Assembly: GCA_037074705.1 (NCBI GenBank)
Contig: CM073596.1
Location: forward strand, 20,418,501 to 20,482,500
Source: Zhengitettix transpicula
Lineage: Eukaryota > Arthropoda > Insecta > Orthoptera > Tetrigidae
DNA: 64,000 nucleotides
Reading direction: 5' to 3'
Shown one piece after another: positions 48,727 to 63,900 of this stretch (its first letter is position 1; each line of letters opens with the position of its first letter). The notes under the pieces are model-generated. The model had not been told where the DNA came from and searched no databases. It saw only the letters and a program-made list of their open reading frames with translations. A program made the translations under genes and the position numbers.

Positions 48727-49190
48727 AAACGGCAATACGATTAAAATATAGAAATTTAGTTAAAACGCATCAAAAATTTCCTAAATAATTGTAGTGTAAA
48801 CGTAATGAATCACGCCAGAACCTGCTTTAAGAGGAAGACCGTATCCAAAAGCATGGAATTGACCACAAAATGATTTTCTAATACTCTATGGAAACGACTG
48901 AAGATCAAGGGGTTCGAAACAAATTGTCCGGATTTTCTCGCGTTTCGTTTCGTCGAAACAAGTGTAGCTGCGAAAAGGTTACACTGTTCACGATACCTCG
49001 AATAATATTAGAGATGGTGAATAATATTTCTCGGATGAAGACAGGAAATGTGATAAAGAGATGCTCCTTATTATAGAGAGTGAGAAACAGAACAAGAATA
49101 CTAAATTCCGAGACCGGGCAAACTAGATGGCAATAAATATTTCTCTGTAAAATATAAATGAACGAAAGTAGCCAAATTTGTAGGAAATAA

Positions 49191-49270
49191 TTTAATAACA
49201 TAAAAACACAAAAAATTAGCACGACGTTAAGCCCTCAACCTATGACTTCATCAAATGTACAATGGATTTT
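49191..49270. repeat. Short dispersed repeat, family F, copy 2
   Basis: ataaaaacacaaaaaattag, cacgacgttaagccctcaac and ctatgacttcatcaaatgta match copy 1 block by block. Confidence 0.65.
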
Positions 49271-49969
49271 GAGTATTATAAATACATTGTCAAATTCTTC
49301 TACAGAATTTTTTTTTATATAACATCAATAATTGGCTCTTATTAAGAGAAGATTTAACAAGAAACGTCGTTTATTTTATGTTATTAAATTCATTATGGCA
49401 CTTTGGGATTTTTTCATCCATTTATAATTATATTTAAGTCAGATAAATGTAACTATTTCTCAATAATATCTTTGAAACAGGAAACGAAAGTTTGAAATTA
49501 TTCATTTGTGAATTGAGAATAATTTATATTAAAAAAAATTAATCTTGGATAAACGAGAAATAATAAGTGTAACGTCTGTGCTTTCGAAAACGAACTAATT
49601 TTAAAAAAGTGGAGCTTAAAATTAAAAAAAATAATAATTGAAGGGTCAAATAGCTAATTAAATTAAATTCTCCCATGCAGAAGCGACAGTGTTTAATTGT
49701 TGTGTCTATTTTCAAGAACGTGTAAATTATATTGTGCGTAGAATTCACAAGATTAATTTGTATTGTATTTAACTTCGTTTAGATGTACTTAAAATTACAA
49801 TTTTCCTTTTTATTACCACCTAGTGTATATTCTCCTGCAGTAACAAATTAATTAAATATTATGTTATTAAATCATTTCCAAAACGCGTGTTAGGCTAAAT
49901 TTGTAATATCAAACTTTAAGTAAAAAATATTTGGATCCGTTACTCAGCCAAAGACTTCCGGAAAGATTT

Positions 49970-50225
49970 CTTCCCGTTACCATTACTGCTGGGAAGTTAT
50001 CCACTTCCCCATAAATCTATGGGTATTGTCTTTAAAGGCGCTCTGAGGGTTGGACTAATTTAATAGCTCTCCCCATTAAAGTCTCGTCGTGAGCTATAAA
50101 GTGTTCGTTGAACCATACGTGCGAGAAGCGTTCAAATTAGTTTACCTCCAGCAGGAGGGGGGAAAATAAGTCCTGCCAAGGGTTCCACAGAAAGAAAACA
50201 AGGAGGCCCTCCTTCCAATATTACA
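49970..50225. promoter_or_regulatory. GC-richer intronic island
   Basis: Contains attaaagtctcgtcgtgagc and a purine tract agcaggaggggggaaaataa in otherwise AT-rich intron 2. Candidate regulatory element. From 50230 to 51490 nothing was recognised. Confidence 0.28.
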
Positions 50226-51495
50226 AAGCTAAGAAAATTATATATTGTATCCCACGAAGTCTTCACTACGTTCTTGATTGTCCGTGCTGTGAAGTTTAGA
50301 ACTTTCATGAGCTTTACTCGTAATGTAGAATGTCTTTAAATTATAATTATTACAAAATCAATCATACAGACAGAAACTTTTAACGATATGTAAATAATAA
50401 AAGCAGCTGTAAAGAATTTCTGCATTCAACTTGTGTAACCCCAGTTACGTGTCAAACGAAAGACAGATGAAACTTGTGAATTAGTTGTTGTTATCTACGG
50501 GAGAATAATTGATATTTAAATTTAAATTAGCTTAGAACGTTTCTAAAAAAATATCTATTAAGAGTTTCAGTCTTTAATTAAATTATTGATTGAAGTAACT
50601 TGGACGCGAATATTCTATAGGGCCTACTTTATACTGAAACAAGAAATTGTTTGCGTCCTCTGTATACGAAAATAAAATAAAATAAGAGATTTGATAATTT
50701 TGTTCATATAAACATAATTGTTCTCACATTCATGAAAAAAGTGAGAACAATGATGACCATGGCGGAATTATTTGTTAAAAGGTCTTACCGTAATGCTGTT
50801 TTGTTGTATAAGATCACGTAAAATCGTATTAATTTCTACACTTAATTTAACTAACACTTCGTAAAAGCTGAATATTTGTAATTTAAGATTATCTGTAATT
50901 CTCACACGTTTGACACGATATTTCGAATATTAATCGTGCATAACCATTAACAATGGATATTTCAAAGTAAATAATCCGCTTGGAAGATTCCCAAATAAGA
51001 CAGTTTTGAACAGTAGCAAGATAATCGATCACATAAACATTTAAAGGCATCTAAAAACTGCTTGAGAAATAAACGTGAAAAGAAGACAGAAATTTTTAAT
51101 ATCGTAATAGTTTCACATACTTTAGTAACAATCAAATATATTAAATTTCCATGCATGGTGTAGTGTTACAGCATACGAATTGCTTAAGCGGACAGAATAC
51201 CGGTAGGAGCAGGATTAAAGTGAGAGATTAAGAATGCATATTTAAATTCGTTAAATAATTCGATGAATCGTCAAATTTATTATTAGAAATCTTTTAGTGA
51301 AGCGGCATAATCCGTTGATTTCTATGATTTTTTATCTGTATCCTGTTAAGAACATTGAATCTTGTTAAGTCTTTTTTCAGAAGTCCAATGTTACAAGATA
51401 TGAGAATCGGTTAGGTAAAAGTCAAAATATTTTCTGTACAAATATGATATATATATTTATTCTGACTACTGAGAAAACTAATAAATAAACATCAG

Positions 51496-51683
51496 CCAAT
51501 TTTAAGTAAGAAAAAATAATTTATTAACATAAAATTAAACAACGTTTTGTCGCTTATTTGCTGACCTCATCAGGATCAACCTTAAAAAAATTTGATAGGT
51601 CAATCTCTGCCGACTTCCGTGGCCGAAAAAAAAAGTTGTTTAATTTTAGATTAATAAATTCTTTTTTCTGACTTAAAATTTGG
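51496..51683. mobile_element. Foldback (terminal inverted repeat) element, family D3
   Basis: Arms of about 52 bases: the left reads ccaattttaagtaagaaaaa, taatttattaa and aaaattaaacaacg; the inverse of the right reads ccaaattttaagtcagaaaa, gaatttattaa and aaaattaaacaac. The minus strand between the arms carries CTGATGA (51573-51567), then GGTC-A-GC and GCGAC that can pair, then an AAAACG box. The element ends about 240 bases before Pitx exon 3. No coding capacity. Confidence 0.7.
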
Positions 51684-51893
51684 TGATATTTTTATTAATC
51701 TTCTGTTCAAGTCTTATTTTTTATGTTTTATATTCTATTAATGACTGTCATGAGTTGTAAAAACTGTTACTGCCGTTGTTGTCAAATCTGCAATACGTGT
51801 ATTTGCCAAGTCTGTTTCCTCTGTGCTTTGCCCCTTGTGCTTATGCTCATCCCCTTGTCTTCTGCACGTGTGGTAGTTGGTTGTACAGAATGA

Positions 51894-54475
<2,582 letters not shown>

Positions 54476-54479
54476 AAAG

Positions 54480-54770
54480 CATGCCACTTGCCGAGACGTT
54501 AATCCGCAGTGCCCATTGATAAAGAGAGAGAGAAAGAGAGAGGAGTCTTACGTTTGATTGAAAGGGAAATTCGTCCCGTGCGTGGTGATTGACGAGGCGA
54601 GTTGTGAGTAGTTGTACACGTGCGTAAGCGTACATATATCCATTCGGCATGTTTGGGGCTGTCAGCTCGTTATTGCTCGTATCACGCAAGTTTATCAATC
54701 TGTCACTAGGGATTGGCCCGACACCTCCCGCGCCGGTCTCATTACCCTTCCGCCGTTCTTAGGCTACCCA
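54480..54770. promoter_or_regulatory. GC-richer intronic island with TAATCC
   Basis: Opens with ccgagacgttaatccgcagt (TAATCC at 54500-54505), then a GA tract (54523-54542), tgcgtggtgattgacg and cctcccgcgccggtctcatt. Candidate cis-regulatory element. Confidence 0.35.
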
Positions 54771-54779
54771 TTATTCTAA

Positions 54780-55830
54780 AAGCCACATGAAACCTATACT
54801 ACTTATATATTAGAAATCATTAATTACAGTAAATCTACGAGTGATATTTTTTATAAATTGTTGGTCTAAAATAGTACTCCACGTGCCCGACCTATTAACT
54901 ATATGAAACCGCTTACGGGTTTATTTCTATCCTCCACTTGCTTTCGTACGAATAATATCAGTCTTCAACTGTTATTAATCCAAACACAATGCAGTTATCC
55001 GTAGTCAATAATTAAAATGAATTTTGAATTTATTTAATAATCGCAAATCTTGAGAAAGTAGAAATACGACTATAAAAATTAAATGAAGTCTGTTCAGCCT
55101 TTATCAGTTTACTGAAACGGGCAAACAAACGTATGTTAACATTTTTATTTATATAAATTTGTGACTAATAAAGGGGCAGATCCATTATGCGTCAAATTCC
55201 CTTTTGAAAAATTACAAGCTGAATTTATTCCATTATTACACAAGCCACCAAGTATATTACGTCTTAAGAAATATCTTTTTCCGCAACGTATTCGTGATCA
55301 GATTCTGATCAATCATAAAATCAGAATTTTATTTTTTTTCCTTCCGTTCGATTTCCACTATGTTTATATTTTTAATTGTCATTATTATTATTTTGACATG
55401 CTAAAGATAGTTTCTTTTCGTCTAATCAACCTTTATATTCCTCTTTAAAAATATAATAGTCCTTTTTACGATTTTTTAAAATATTTTTAAAGCCTCCTTC
55501 GATGTTCTTTAAAGGTCTTCATGAACATTTTTGGTCCAATCGTATCAAGTACAACTTTCATATCCTGTCGGATCCACTTAGCTTCTTCACTCCTAAGAAT
55601 ATTGATTACCATAGCACAAAACTGTCACCAACACTTTCATCGTACTTATGTGTCACTCTGTATGGATAATAATTGAAGATATTTGACAGTAACTCTCCAT
55701 GATTTTATAAATTGAGAAAGGTAACCGAAGTTGCGGCAATAATTCAAAATCTACCCGGAATTCATAATTTCAGACACTAACCAATTTTTAGACCGTTGCG
55801 GAGATCTGCATTTTTATTACCGCAAAAGTT
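54780..55830. other. AT-rich intron, nothing recognised
   Basis: A 95-codon ORF (55161-55448) rich in Phe and Ile has no domain. No repeat family or exon was recognised. Confidence 0.4.
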
Positions 55831-55836
55831 TCTTCT

Positions 55837-56024
55837 TAAACAGTTCTCGGTTCTCACACGGGTATAATGTATTTAAACGCAACGTTTCGACGACTGAAAA
55901 GTGTATGTAAAACATGAAATGGAATGGTTCCGGCACTCCGCCTAGAAGATGACGACACAGCTTTCAGTCGTCGAAACGTTGCGTTTAAATACATTATACC
56001 CGTGTGAGAACCGAGAACTGTTTA
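55837..56024. mobile_element. Foldback element with 63-bp perfect inverted repeats, family D2
   Basis: 55837-55899 and 55962-56024 are exact reverse complements over 63 bases (taaacagttctcggttctca ... cgacgactgaaa). The 62-base spacer holds CCTAGAAGA (55941-55949), a GACGAC (55951-55956) that pairs with GTCGTC (55967-55972), and GAAACG (55973-55978). One arm and the centre recur at 26.2 kb. Perfect arms suggest recent insertion or active homogenisation. No ORF. Confidence 0.9.
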
Positions 56025-56249
56025 TCGAACAATTACACCGGGAAATACTTCAAACTTTTAGATTCTTCTTAGATTACATCTAAAACTTTTTTAAATATAC
56101 TAACGTTTTAGAGCATGCTTGGTGTACCGATAAAATGTTGCAGACTCTTAAATCTATAATCTTCTGTTCACTGACGTGTTCATCGCAACATGTCTTATTT
56201 CTACGATAATATCTTCCATTTTAGTCACCGCTCGATACTACTAGTTTGA

Positions 56250-56640
56250 CTATTTTACAGAGCTGTATTTGTTTGTGAGAAGGTCGTGGCAGACAGACGG
56301 TCCACTTTGTATCGGGACTGAATCCAGGACGCAGAAGGACGTCGTGGTGTAAGTAGGGCAGCAGAGGGAAATCCCCGCTTCCCCGTCTCCGAAGGTTGAC
56401 AGATCGCAGATCTCGAGGTGGCAGTATCTGTTATTCGAGGCCGCAAGTAGCCGTATAGGTTTACCACGGGCCATTAGCAGAGGGAGAATAACCAGACGGC
56501 AGGCTCGCATAAACAAACCGACAACACGCGGGCTCGGGTTTACGGTAGTTTATCCTAACGAGGGTGACGGTGACGCCCAACGCGACGCTCAGTCATTTCT
56601 ATTCTCACGAAGGCGGTACTAGTCTTCCTCGGGAGTGACT
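56250..56640. promoter_or_regulatory. GC-rich intronic island, candidate enhancer
   Basis: GC-richer block with gggaaatccccgcttccccg, tcgcagatctcgaggtggca, gacaacacgcgggctcgggt and gtgacgcccaacgcgacgct. Overlapping minus-strand ORFs (70-88 codons) have no domain. Confidence 0.35.
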
Positions 56641-57319
56641 ATTACCACACTACACAAAGAAAACACCAACAGTCAATATAGTAGAAAAAAGTGAGAATGT
56701 TGCGAACTAACGTCTTGAATTTAGCACAACAAACTGTAAGCACCGAGACTATAAATGAGACGGATCATCATTCACTCACCCTGCGTTGGGATATAGTCAG
56801 AACCGAAGAAATACAAGATCATGACCGATTCAACTATACCGATGACAAGCTAGCTAAGTGTCTACAGAATGAAGTCACGTGTTTAACGAATCCACAGTGC
56901 ATAATTTATGGAGTACAGCTATCATTTATAAACAACTGAATACAAAATCAATGCAATAATTATTATTTACAAAAACCTACTTTCAGGAGAAAAAAGTTTA
57001 AATTTATGTTCAATTGACATTACAGGCTGAAATACAGGACAAGAATTATACGTGTAAAAAAATCAGAAAAAAATAAAACTTTATCAGTTCTCCATTCTCC
57101 ACACGAGAATAAAAACATTGTGTTCGGTTTTTAACTTTAGGGATACCGTATGGCACAAAGATTTCTTAACAATTTTTAAAATTGATTTTTTTATTAAAAT
57201 TAACTTTTAGTCCGGAGACTTTACAGTTGTGATAATAATATAATAAAAGTATTTACAATTGTAAATATTAAACAAATAAAACATAAGGTATTTACAATTT
57301 GTAAATATTTCACATGTAA

Positions 57320-57530
57320 CCTTGTGGTATTGGATTTGACCCGTTCCATTCCAAGTTAGAGACGAGAGAAACCGACTAACTTGTGTACCACATATTGGCC
57401 GGCATGATGTTAGCGGTCGATCTGGTCATCGGGGAAACTTCAAGTTTGAAAAGTGTTAAGAAGGTTATGGGGGAAGATGGGAAGAACAGATATTTAGGGA
57501 GTATGTAGTGCCAGTTGGTAGGAGGGGGCT
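57320..57530 (+). repeat. Dispersed repeat, family C, copy 2
   Basis: Contains attccaagttagagacgaga, aaccgactaacttgt, gccggcatgatgtt, gatctggtcatcgggga and gaacagatatttagggagta, the counterpart of 38625-38860. It continues with a purine-rich stretch to about 57565. Confidence 0.7.
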
Positions 57531-58284
57531 AGAGTTACGTAATTCCGGAGTGATTTAGGGGGAGGATGACATCAATTGGCAGTTTAATACAATTGATAGG
57601 ATATCCTTTTTCTTTAACGCATTACTTACAAATAATGGTTTCCATATCAACCATATTGTTTAATATTTTTTATTTGTCGACTCTAACTACAGGACTATAT
57701 TTCTCGTCAAATCTTGACGCCATATTTTTTTTTACCTACTAAAAACATACCCCGAAAAAATAAAATAAAATTGAGCGTAGTGAATCATATTATTTAACTT
57801 TCTCAAATAGTTGTTACGAATTTAAGACAGTTTCATAGTTAATTAACACATCAGAGAGAAACCGTTCAACCTTTCATTCTGTACAACGAACTAATTTACT
57901 ACCCACGAAAAAAATTTAGTCTCGTGATGGCGGTTGGGAGATTTATATCTCTTGAAGTATTTTTTGTAAAGGTGTACTAAAATTGTTCGATTCTAGGTAC
58001 AGACAAAAACAGTATTTTATTTATATTGATGAGATAAAACACCAAAGTGTTTAATGCAGTCAAGACATTTATAAAAATTCGATCTTTGACCGCAAAATGA
58101 AGCTAAATTTGATCGAAAATCACACGTGAAACTGTTTATTTCTTATATTATTCTTAGTTCATTAGCGACGATGTTTATCAGGTTGTTATATATGTTCCAA
58201 ATGTATCCCTCAGTCTTGCTATGAATATTACTCGTAAAGTTGGCCAGATTGAGTAAACGTTCATAACATCAAAACAAATCTTTC

Positions 58285-58380
58285 TTTTAGTTATAACTCA
58301 GCCTGAAGAGGGCACAAATATGTACAGAAACGTTGTTGTGATGGTAAACTAAAATTTTATGATTAATAATTTTTTCGCGA
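58285..58380 (+). mobile_element. Foldback-like remnant with the shared core, family D4
   Basis: Carries gcctgaagagggcacaaata and tgtacagaaacgttgttgtg: CTGAAGA (58304-58310), an ACA/TGT-type hairpin, then GAAACG (58328-58333). Only the right flank is present; no left arm was found. Classification rests on the shared core alone. Confidence 0.4.
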
Positions 58381-58849
58381 ATTGTAAAAAATGCCTGATA
58401 ATGATTATTAAATACATCTTATTATTAAAACAATCGTAAAAATGAAATATTTTATAAACTGTTCACCTAATAAGGTTTGCATCAAAATTAATTCAGGATT
58501 GTAACATTGGTTTTCTCCCAGTTACAGATAAATAAACGCTCGTCCATTTGAAGAAATATTGATTTATCATTGAAACTGTCGTGACTTCACACATTTTTTT
58601 TAAAATTATTTTGTTAATAATTAGCATCTAAATGTTGTTAATAACGTTTTATATTTAGTGTATAGTGGTAATTATTTTTTTCTTTGTTGTATCCCCCCCC
58701 CCTCGTATATTGCCGGCTTCGTTGCGTATGAATAAATCGATTTTTGGTCAAGTGTCTTATGTTGTGACGTTTACTTTAGCGTGTTTTAGTTCTACAAAAT
58801 GAAAACCAGGCCAAGCCAAGCATGGTTTTGCGACTGAATCAGAGGATTT

Positions 58850-60165
58850 CTCGTAAAAGGAATCCGTCCAGTAGATATTGTATTTCAGAGAGGACCACCC
58901 ATATCTTGCGTGAAGACGAACAGACAGCTTTCATCCCCTAAACACAGCCTCGTGCTAATACCCTCTACGGGTATCAACGTGGGAAGTCTAATGTAACGTA
59001 TCCGTTTCCTTACTTCAGAAACCACTTGTTATATGCTCGAAATAAAGTTCTACATTATATTATTAAGTATATTTCAATTTAAACAGTTAAATGTTATCTT
59101 AACCGTAACTAATAACCGAAAGTGGTTGTCACAGTACATGGAACTGGAAGTTCCTGTGTACTCAATCTTTTCCATTTCCTTGCAAATTATGTGTGTAGCG
59201 ATTGGTTTGGTCTGGACAAGCCTCTTCAGATCACAGTATTTTCTACTTAATCCAAAATTCCTAATTATCTGTTCTCTATGCCGTGATCAACTCATTTCGA
59301 GCATTTTGTTTGCGTACTCCGAGAACATACACTGTACTTTATAAAACACGTCGGTTCATTTCTTCAACAGCCTCTTTGTACTGCACCATTCTCCTCCGGC
59401 ACAACACTTCAAAAACCTTACATTCTGCTCATATCACGGTTTCTAATTGCCTTGACACCACTTACGTTTATCGGCAATTACTATTTCGGAGACTCTTAAT
59501 GTGTACCCATCATACATTGTCATCATCGAAAATCTTGCCCCAGAAATAAGAAACTTATTTCGCTTCACCCACGATCTGTAATCAGTTGATCGGTATTTCT
59601 TTACCATCAGAACTAAATATTTCTTAATTGTTGAAAAAAAATAACCATATCTCAGATCTTTAATTTTTTAAAAATAAATTTCAGCACTGTACTGACAACT
59701 TTTAAGAAAAAATATTCTTAATGATAAATAAATAGCTTTTCAGTTTCAATTGAAAAACTATATAATAGAATTATGGTATTTGGGGCAAAAGTATAAGTGA
59801 GACTCTTGACTTTTGTGGACAAACAAATGACATTCTGATATGGAACAGTTGGAGGGATTCGTGTTCGGAATCAATCAGCACAATATCACGCACTATCTGA
59901 TTTTCCATAAACCCACACCTTATCTAAACCTAAATTACTTGATAAATTGTTTTCACTTTCAGTCATATAATTTTATAAGCGATTTTCCCATTATTCGGCA
60001 GCTTAAAAACGTTACATTAAATCACTTACCAAGAGTTCTATACGGTCAGAATGTATTAGCTTCGATTCATTTTCGCCAGCCACTTAATTCTTGTAATGAA
60101 TACAATTTTTTTCCCCTCCGATCGCAGTTTGTGAATTGTTTTAATTGAACCACTAACAATGTTTC
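58850..60165. other. AT-rich intron, nothing recognised
   Basis: Three ORFs of 88-103 codons (59033-59344, 59283-59549, 59840-60148) show no domain. A C-run near 58693-58703 is a homopolymer. I see no gene. Confidence 0.4.
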
Positions 60166-60169
60166 ATGC

Positions 60170-60960
60170 AATTGTACGCACCTAATGCCCACATTTCAGT
60201 GGGAGCTTAAGGTGCCTTTAATACCGGCGTATTGACTTTTCTCTCTCTCTGCCTCGGGGAAATATGTAACATATCGCTTAACACAGATTTAACCATCGCC
60301 AGCTTTTACAGCCGGTGTTCGCTTCAACTAGAGAGGACGGGAAACTAAAAAAAAAAAATAATGAAAAAAAGAACAAAAAAATGTGACTTTATTTTCCCTC
60401 GCCCCCTCTCGACTGCTTGCCTTCCTGCATTCAGGCGCAACGTTTCCGACAAAAATATAATTGAATTCCGGTAATATTTTTATCGTGTTCGGGAGCACCT
60501 GCACGCTGCGGAGAGAGAGAGAGAAAAAAAGTTTTGAGCGGAGTACGTGTTAATGGGCAGTGGCCAATATTTCTATTCGGCCCATCGTCGCCCCGCGGCG
60601 TTCAATACACCCCCGCGCCGCTCCGCCGCCGCCGCCACCCTACTCCGCCCCCGCAGCGGCGCACGCACACGTTGGCTTTAAGTAATGTATTCTGTACACA
60701 TAACATCACATTTTTGTACAGGTAGCGGCACACACAGCGGTCGGCTAAGCCCGGCGTGTACAAAGTTAATCCACGTATGATTAAGACTATAAATCTGGTG
60801 GACGGATTACTGTTGCTTGTATGTTTGGTCATGGATTACAGCCGCCATATTGGAAGGAAGAAAAGGCTGTCTGTCGCACGGTGATTGCCTAAACGTCGAC
60901 AAGTCTTCATGAAAACAGGGGAGTGTGCATATTCCAATTCGAGGAGAAACCTCAGAGAAG
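60170..60960. promoter_or_regulatory. CpG-rich region in the third intron, candidate promoter or enhancer
   Basis: A broad GC-rich region with a core at 60585-60670 of nearly pure G and C (ccgcgccgctccgccgccgc, ccgcagcggcgcacgcacac). A GA tract lies at 60511-60522 and a TAATCC site at 60767-60772. ORFs across the core encode Arg- and Pro-rich low-complexity sequence and have no domain. CpG-rich blocks in AT-rich insect introns can mark internal promoters. The final stretch to 64000 is AT-rich with a weaker island at about 61990-62220 and nothing else recognised. Confidence 0.35.
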
Positions 60961-60999
60961 TGCTACTTAAGTCTCTATTAGGAATTAACACCTGGAATT

Positions 61000-63900
61000 T
61001 CATTCAGTAAAGAATTCGTAATTGGTGACCCTAACACGCCACTTAAGCTTCATTTACGTGCACAAATTTACGAAAATTCAATTATAGAAGGATAGCCTTA
61101 TTCTGACACTGGGCCACGTCTACAAGAAAATGCGCCATTTTATCTCAAATATATACTATCTTCGAGTGTTCGTTTAATCCCAGTAATCCATCCATAATAA
61201 TTAAGTGACAGCTATTAAATTTTTCCCACATTTAACAACTGAGGTGCAAAGAGAATTAAATATGTTAAAATTTGTACTTTTAAATTACTGGTATATAATA
61301 TTCGATTTATCATCTATAAAAAGAATATAATCTAATTCTGTTTTTATCAAATTTATCGTTTTCTCACGTTTTTAGAAAAGTCTTGGACCACATTAATATA
61401 TTTTTTCCTTACTACATATCACAAATCATTAAAATGGTAAATCCTGAATTGGCTTCATCGGAAAAATAATTTGTCACTTTTATTCCTATATTTTCGATAT
61501 TTTATTTTCTGATTTATACTCACAATTTTTGAATTTAGGACTTAATTCTCGATTTTAATTAAATTGACGGTACTACTATTTTTATAGTTCGCCGTTGATG
61601 AAATTTCCAGAAACGTGGAAAAATAAATATAAATTATTTTGAAATGATTCCGGGAGATTTGTATATTTTATAGGGTTTTCCCTATAATAACAGATTGACG
61701 AATAAATCGATTGGACGGGAAAAGGAGGACAGTCAGATAAACATTAATAATTTATAGCACGATATTTCAGATATCACAAGGTTAGGAAATTTATAAACAT
61801 TACGTTGGTTTAGAATTTATTAAAGTCTTTGAAATTTTCTAAAGAAACAGAAGATGAGACGGAAACTATCTGAATGAAAGCAGTTGGAATATATATAAGG
61901 GAAAACGAATGAAAATTACATATCACGAACATAGAGAATATTTCAACGTTCGTTCTTTTCACTTTTTTTCTCTGTAAAACGTGAGATCCATAGCTGGAGA
62001 GTGACGTCCTCTAGAAAGGAGTTTCCTTCTCGGGCAAGAGACGAAAGTTGAGTCCGTGCAATAGAATCTGTGGATGAGTGGCTCTCTGCCTGTATTGGTT
62101 TCCAATAGAATCAATACCGCCACAGGTAGGGAATGTTTACGGCCATAGCTGTGGATTCCGCAGCTTCCAACTACAGACCACTCTTTATCACGACATGTGG
62201 AAACACCTTCAGAAGAATCTCAGTAAATCTCAATTTTTTATCTTTGTAATAATATAGCTGTTATTTTTCTACTTTCGTATTTCATTAAACTGTAATTATC
62301 TTTATATGATTCCGCCACTGTTAAAATGGTCAGAATGTATCAATACGTTAAACACAACATATTTTTTTAAAAAAAATACCAAAGATGTTTGCAATAAATT
62401 TAAGAACAGTTTGTGTTCAGGATATAAGAACGACATTAATCCAGTAGTTTGCCGAATTGTGTGGTAACCACAACTACAGTGATGCCAACAGTTTACTTTA
62501 CGTAAACTTCAATATTAATGGATTTCTCAGCTTAGTCATAATATCGCAATCTGTAATTCAAACCGAAAACTACTCGAAAACTTTTCCAAATCTCAATTTA
62601 ATTTGTCCGTAGAATTCCGTGGATACAATGACATAGCCAGGACCCATACTTTATAAGTATGCCACTTCTTTTTATTTCATTTTTAAAATATATATGATAT
62701 TCGTACAGATCAATAGAATTGCTTACAGTTTTATGCATCAGAACTCTTCATAATAAAAATCATAGCACTGATACATTTTAACAATTTCATCAGTCACTTT
62801 ACGTGGTGACATCGGAGATTAAGTTGTCTCAATGATACGAGATTATTAAACGTACAAGTTATTGACAGGTGTAACTATCATGTTTGTTTTCTACAATGTG
62901 AAAGTTACGAATATAATGCGATTCGAAAAATTCCTTGCTTTCCTGCGAAAAATTCTACAAATATTTTCTTTCTTTCCTTGACAGATACAAGGCTATTTTT
63001 AAAAAGTTGTTAATCGATATACAATAAATTCCAAGAGCAGATGTCGTATAAATGAAGAATTTTTCCATCTATTTTTTTTTGTACTGTATTTCATATTATT
63101 TTAATCAGTCGAATTTTAATGAGAACGCTAATTAATAATTTCGTAAATTATTTAATTTGGAAACGTGGGATTCTCGGTAATATTGTCATTTATTTCTACA
63201 TATAATAACTATAATTTTTTAATGAAGCATGGATTTCACACATAAAAATATTTGAGAATATTAATTCATATTTATGAAAATGATATGTGTATTTATTTAA
63301 CTATCCAAACATTGGATAGAGGCAAAAACATTTACATATTGAATTATTTTTATAATTATACACTAATTTCGTCAAATATTTTTATACATGAGACAGTTGT
63401 TGTAATGTAAATGACTTTTAAATAAATATATAATTATTTTCTGACAGATGAATATTTACGAAAGCCCCATATTTTAAAAATTAAATAATTTAAGAAAATT
63501 AAACAGTTGTCTTATTAAAATGTGACTGATTACCACGGGAATTAAATACAAAAACATAATTAAATTAGGGTTGAGTCGTATTAACAGTTCTTGAAGATAA
63601 ATTGTTCTAAGTTTTCACGGGGAATATTTGATATAATCTAAAATCCTTATTATGACTTAATATAGTGTTCCTCTGTGTATTGCGAAAGTGTAATATATGT
63701 ATGTAACAAGTACATATAAAAAGAGTGTTTAAAGTAAGACTTTAAATAAGCAGACGGCACTGACCAAAAAACAATAGAATCAGCTAGAAGATCAATTATT
63801 TAACAAATTAAACAAAATCAATAAATTCGTTAGCATATTTTAATTTCTTAACTGCAATGAACAGGAAATATAATAAATGTCAGAGTCTGGAAAAAGACGA

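Noticed and set aside
60534..60725. Proline- and arginine-rich frame in the 60.6-kb CpG core as a Pitx exon
   Set aside because: It has no acceptor/donor pair in the right phase and no homeodomain helix 3 sequence; exon 4 must start with VWFKNRR.
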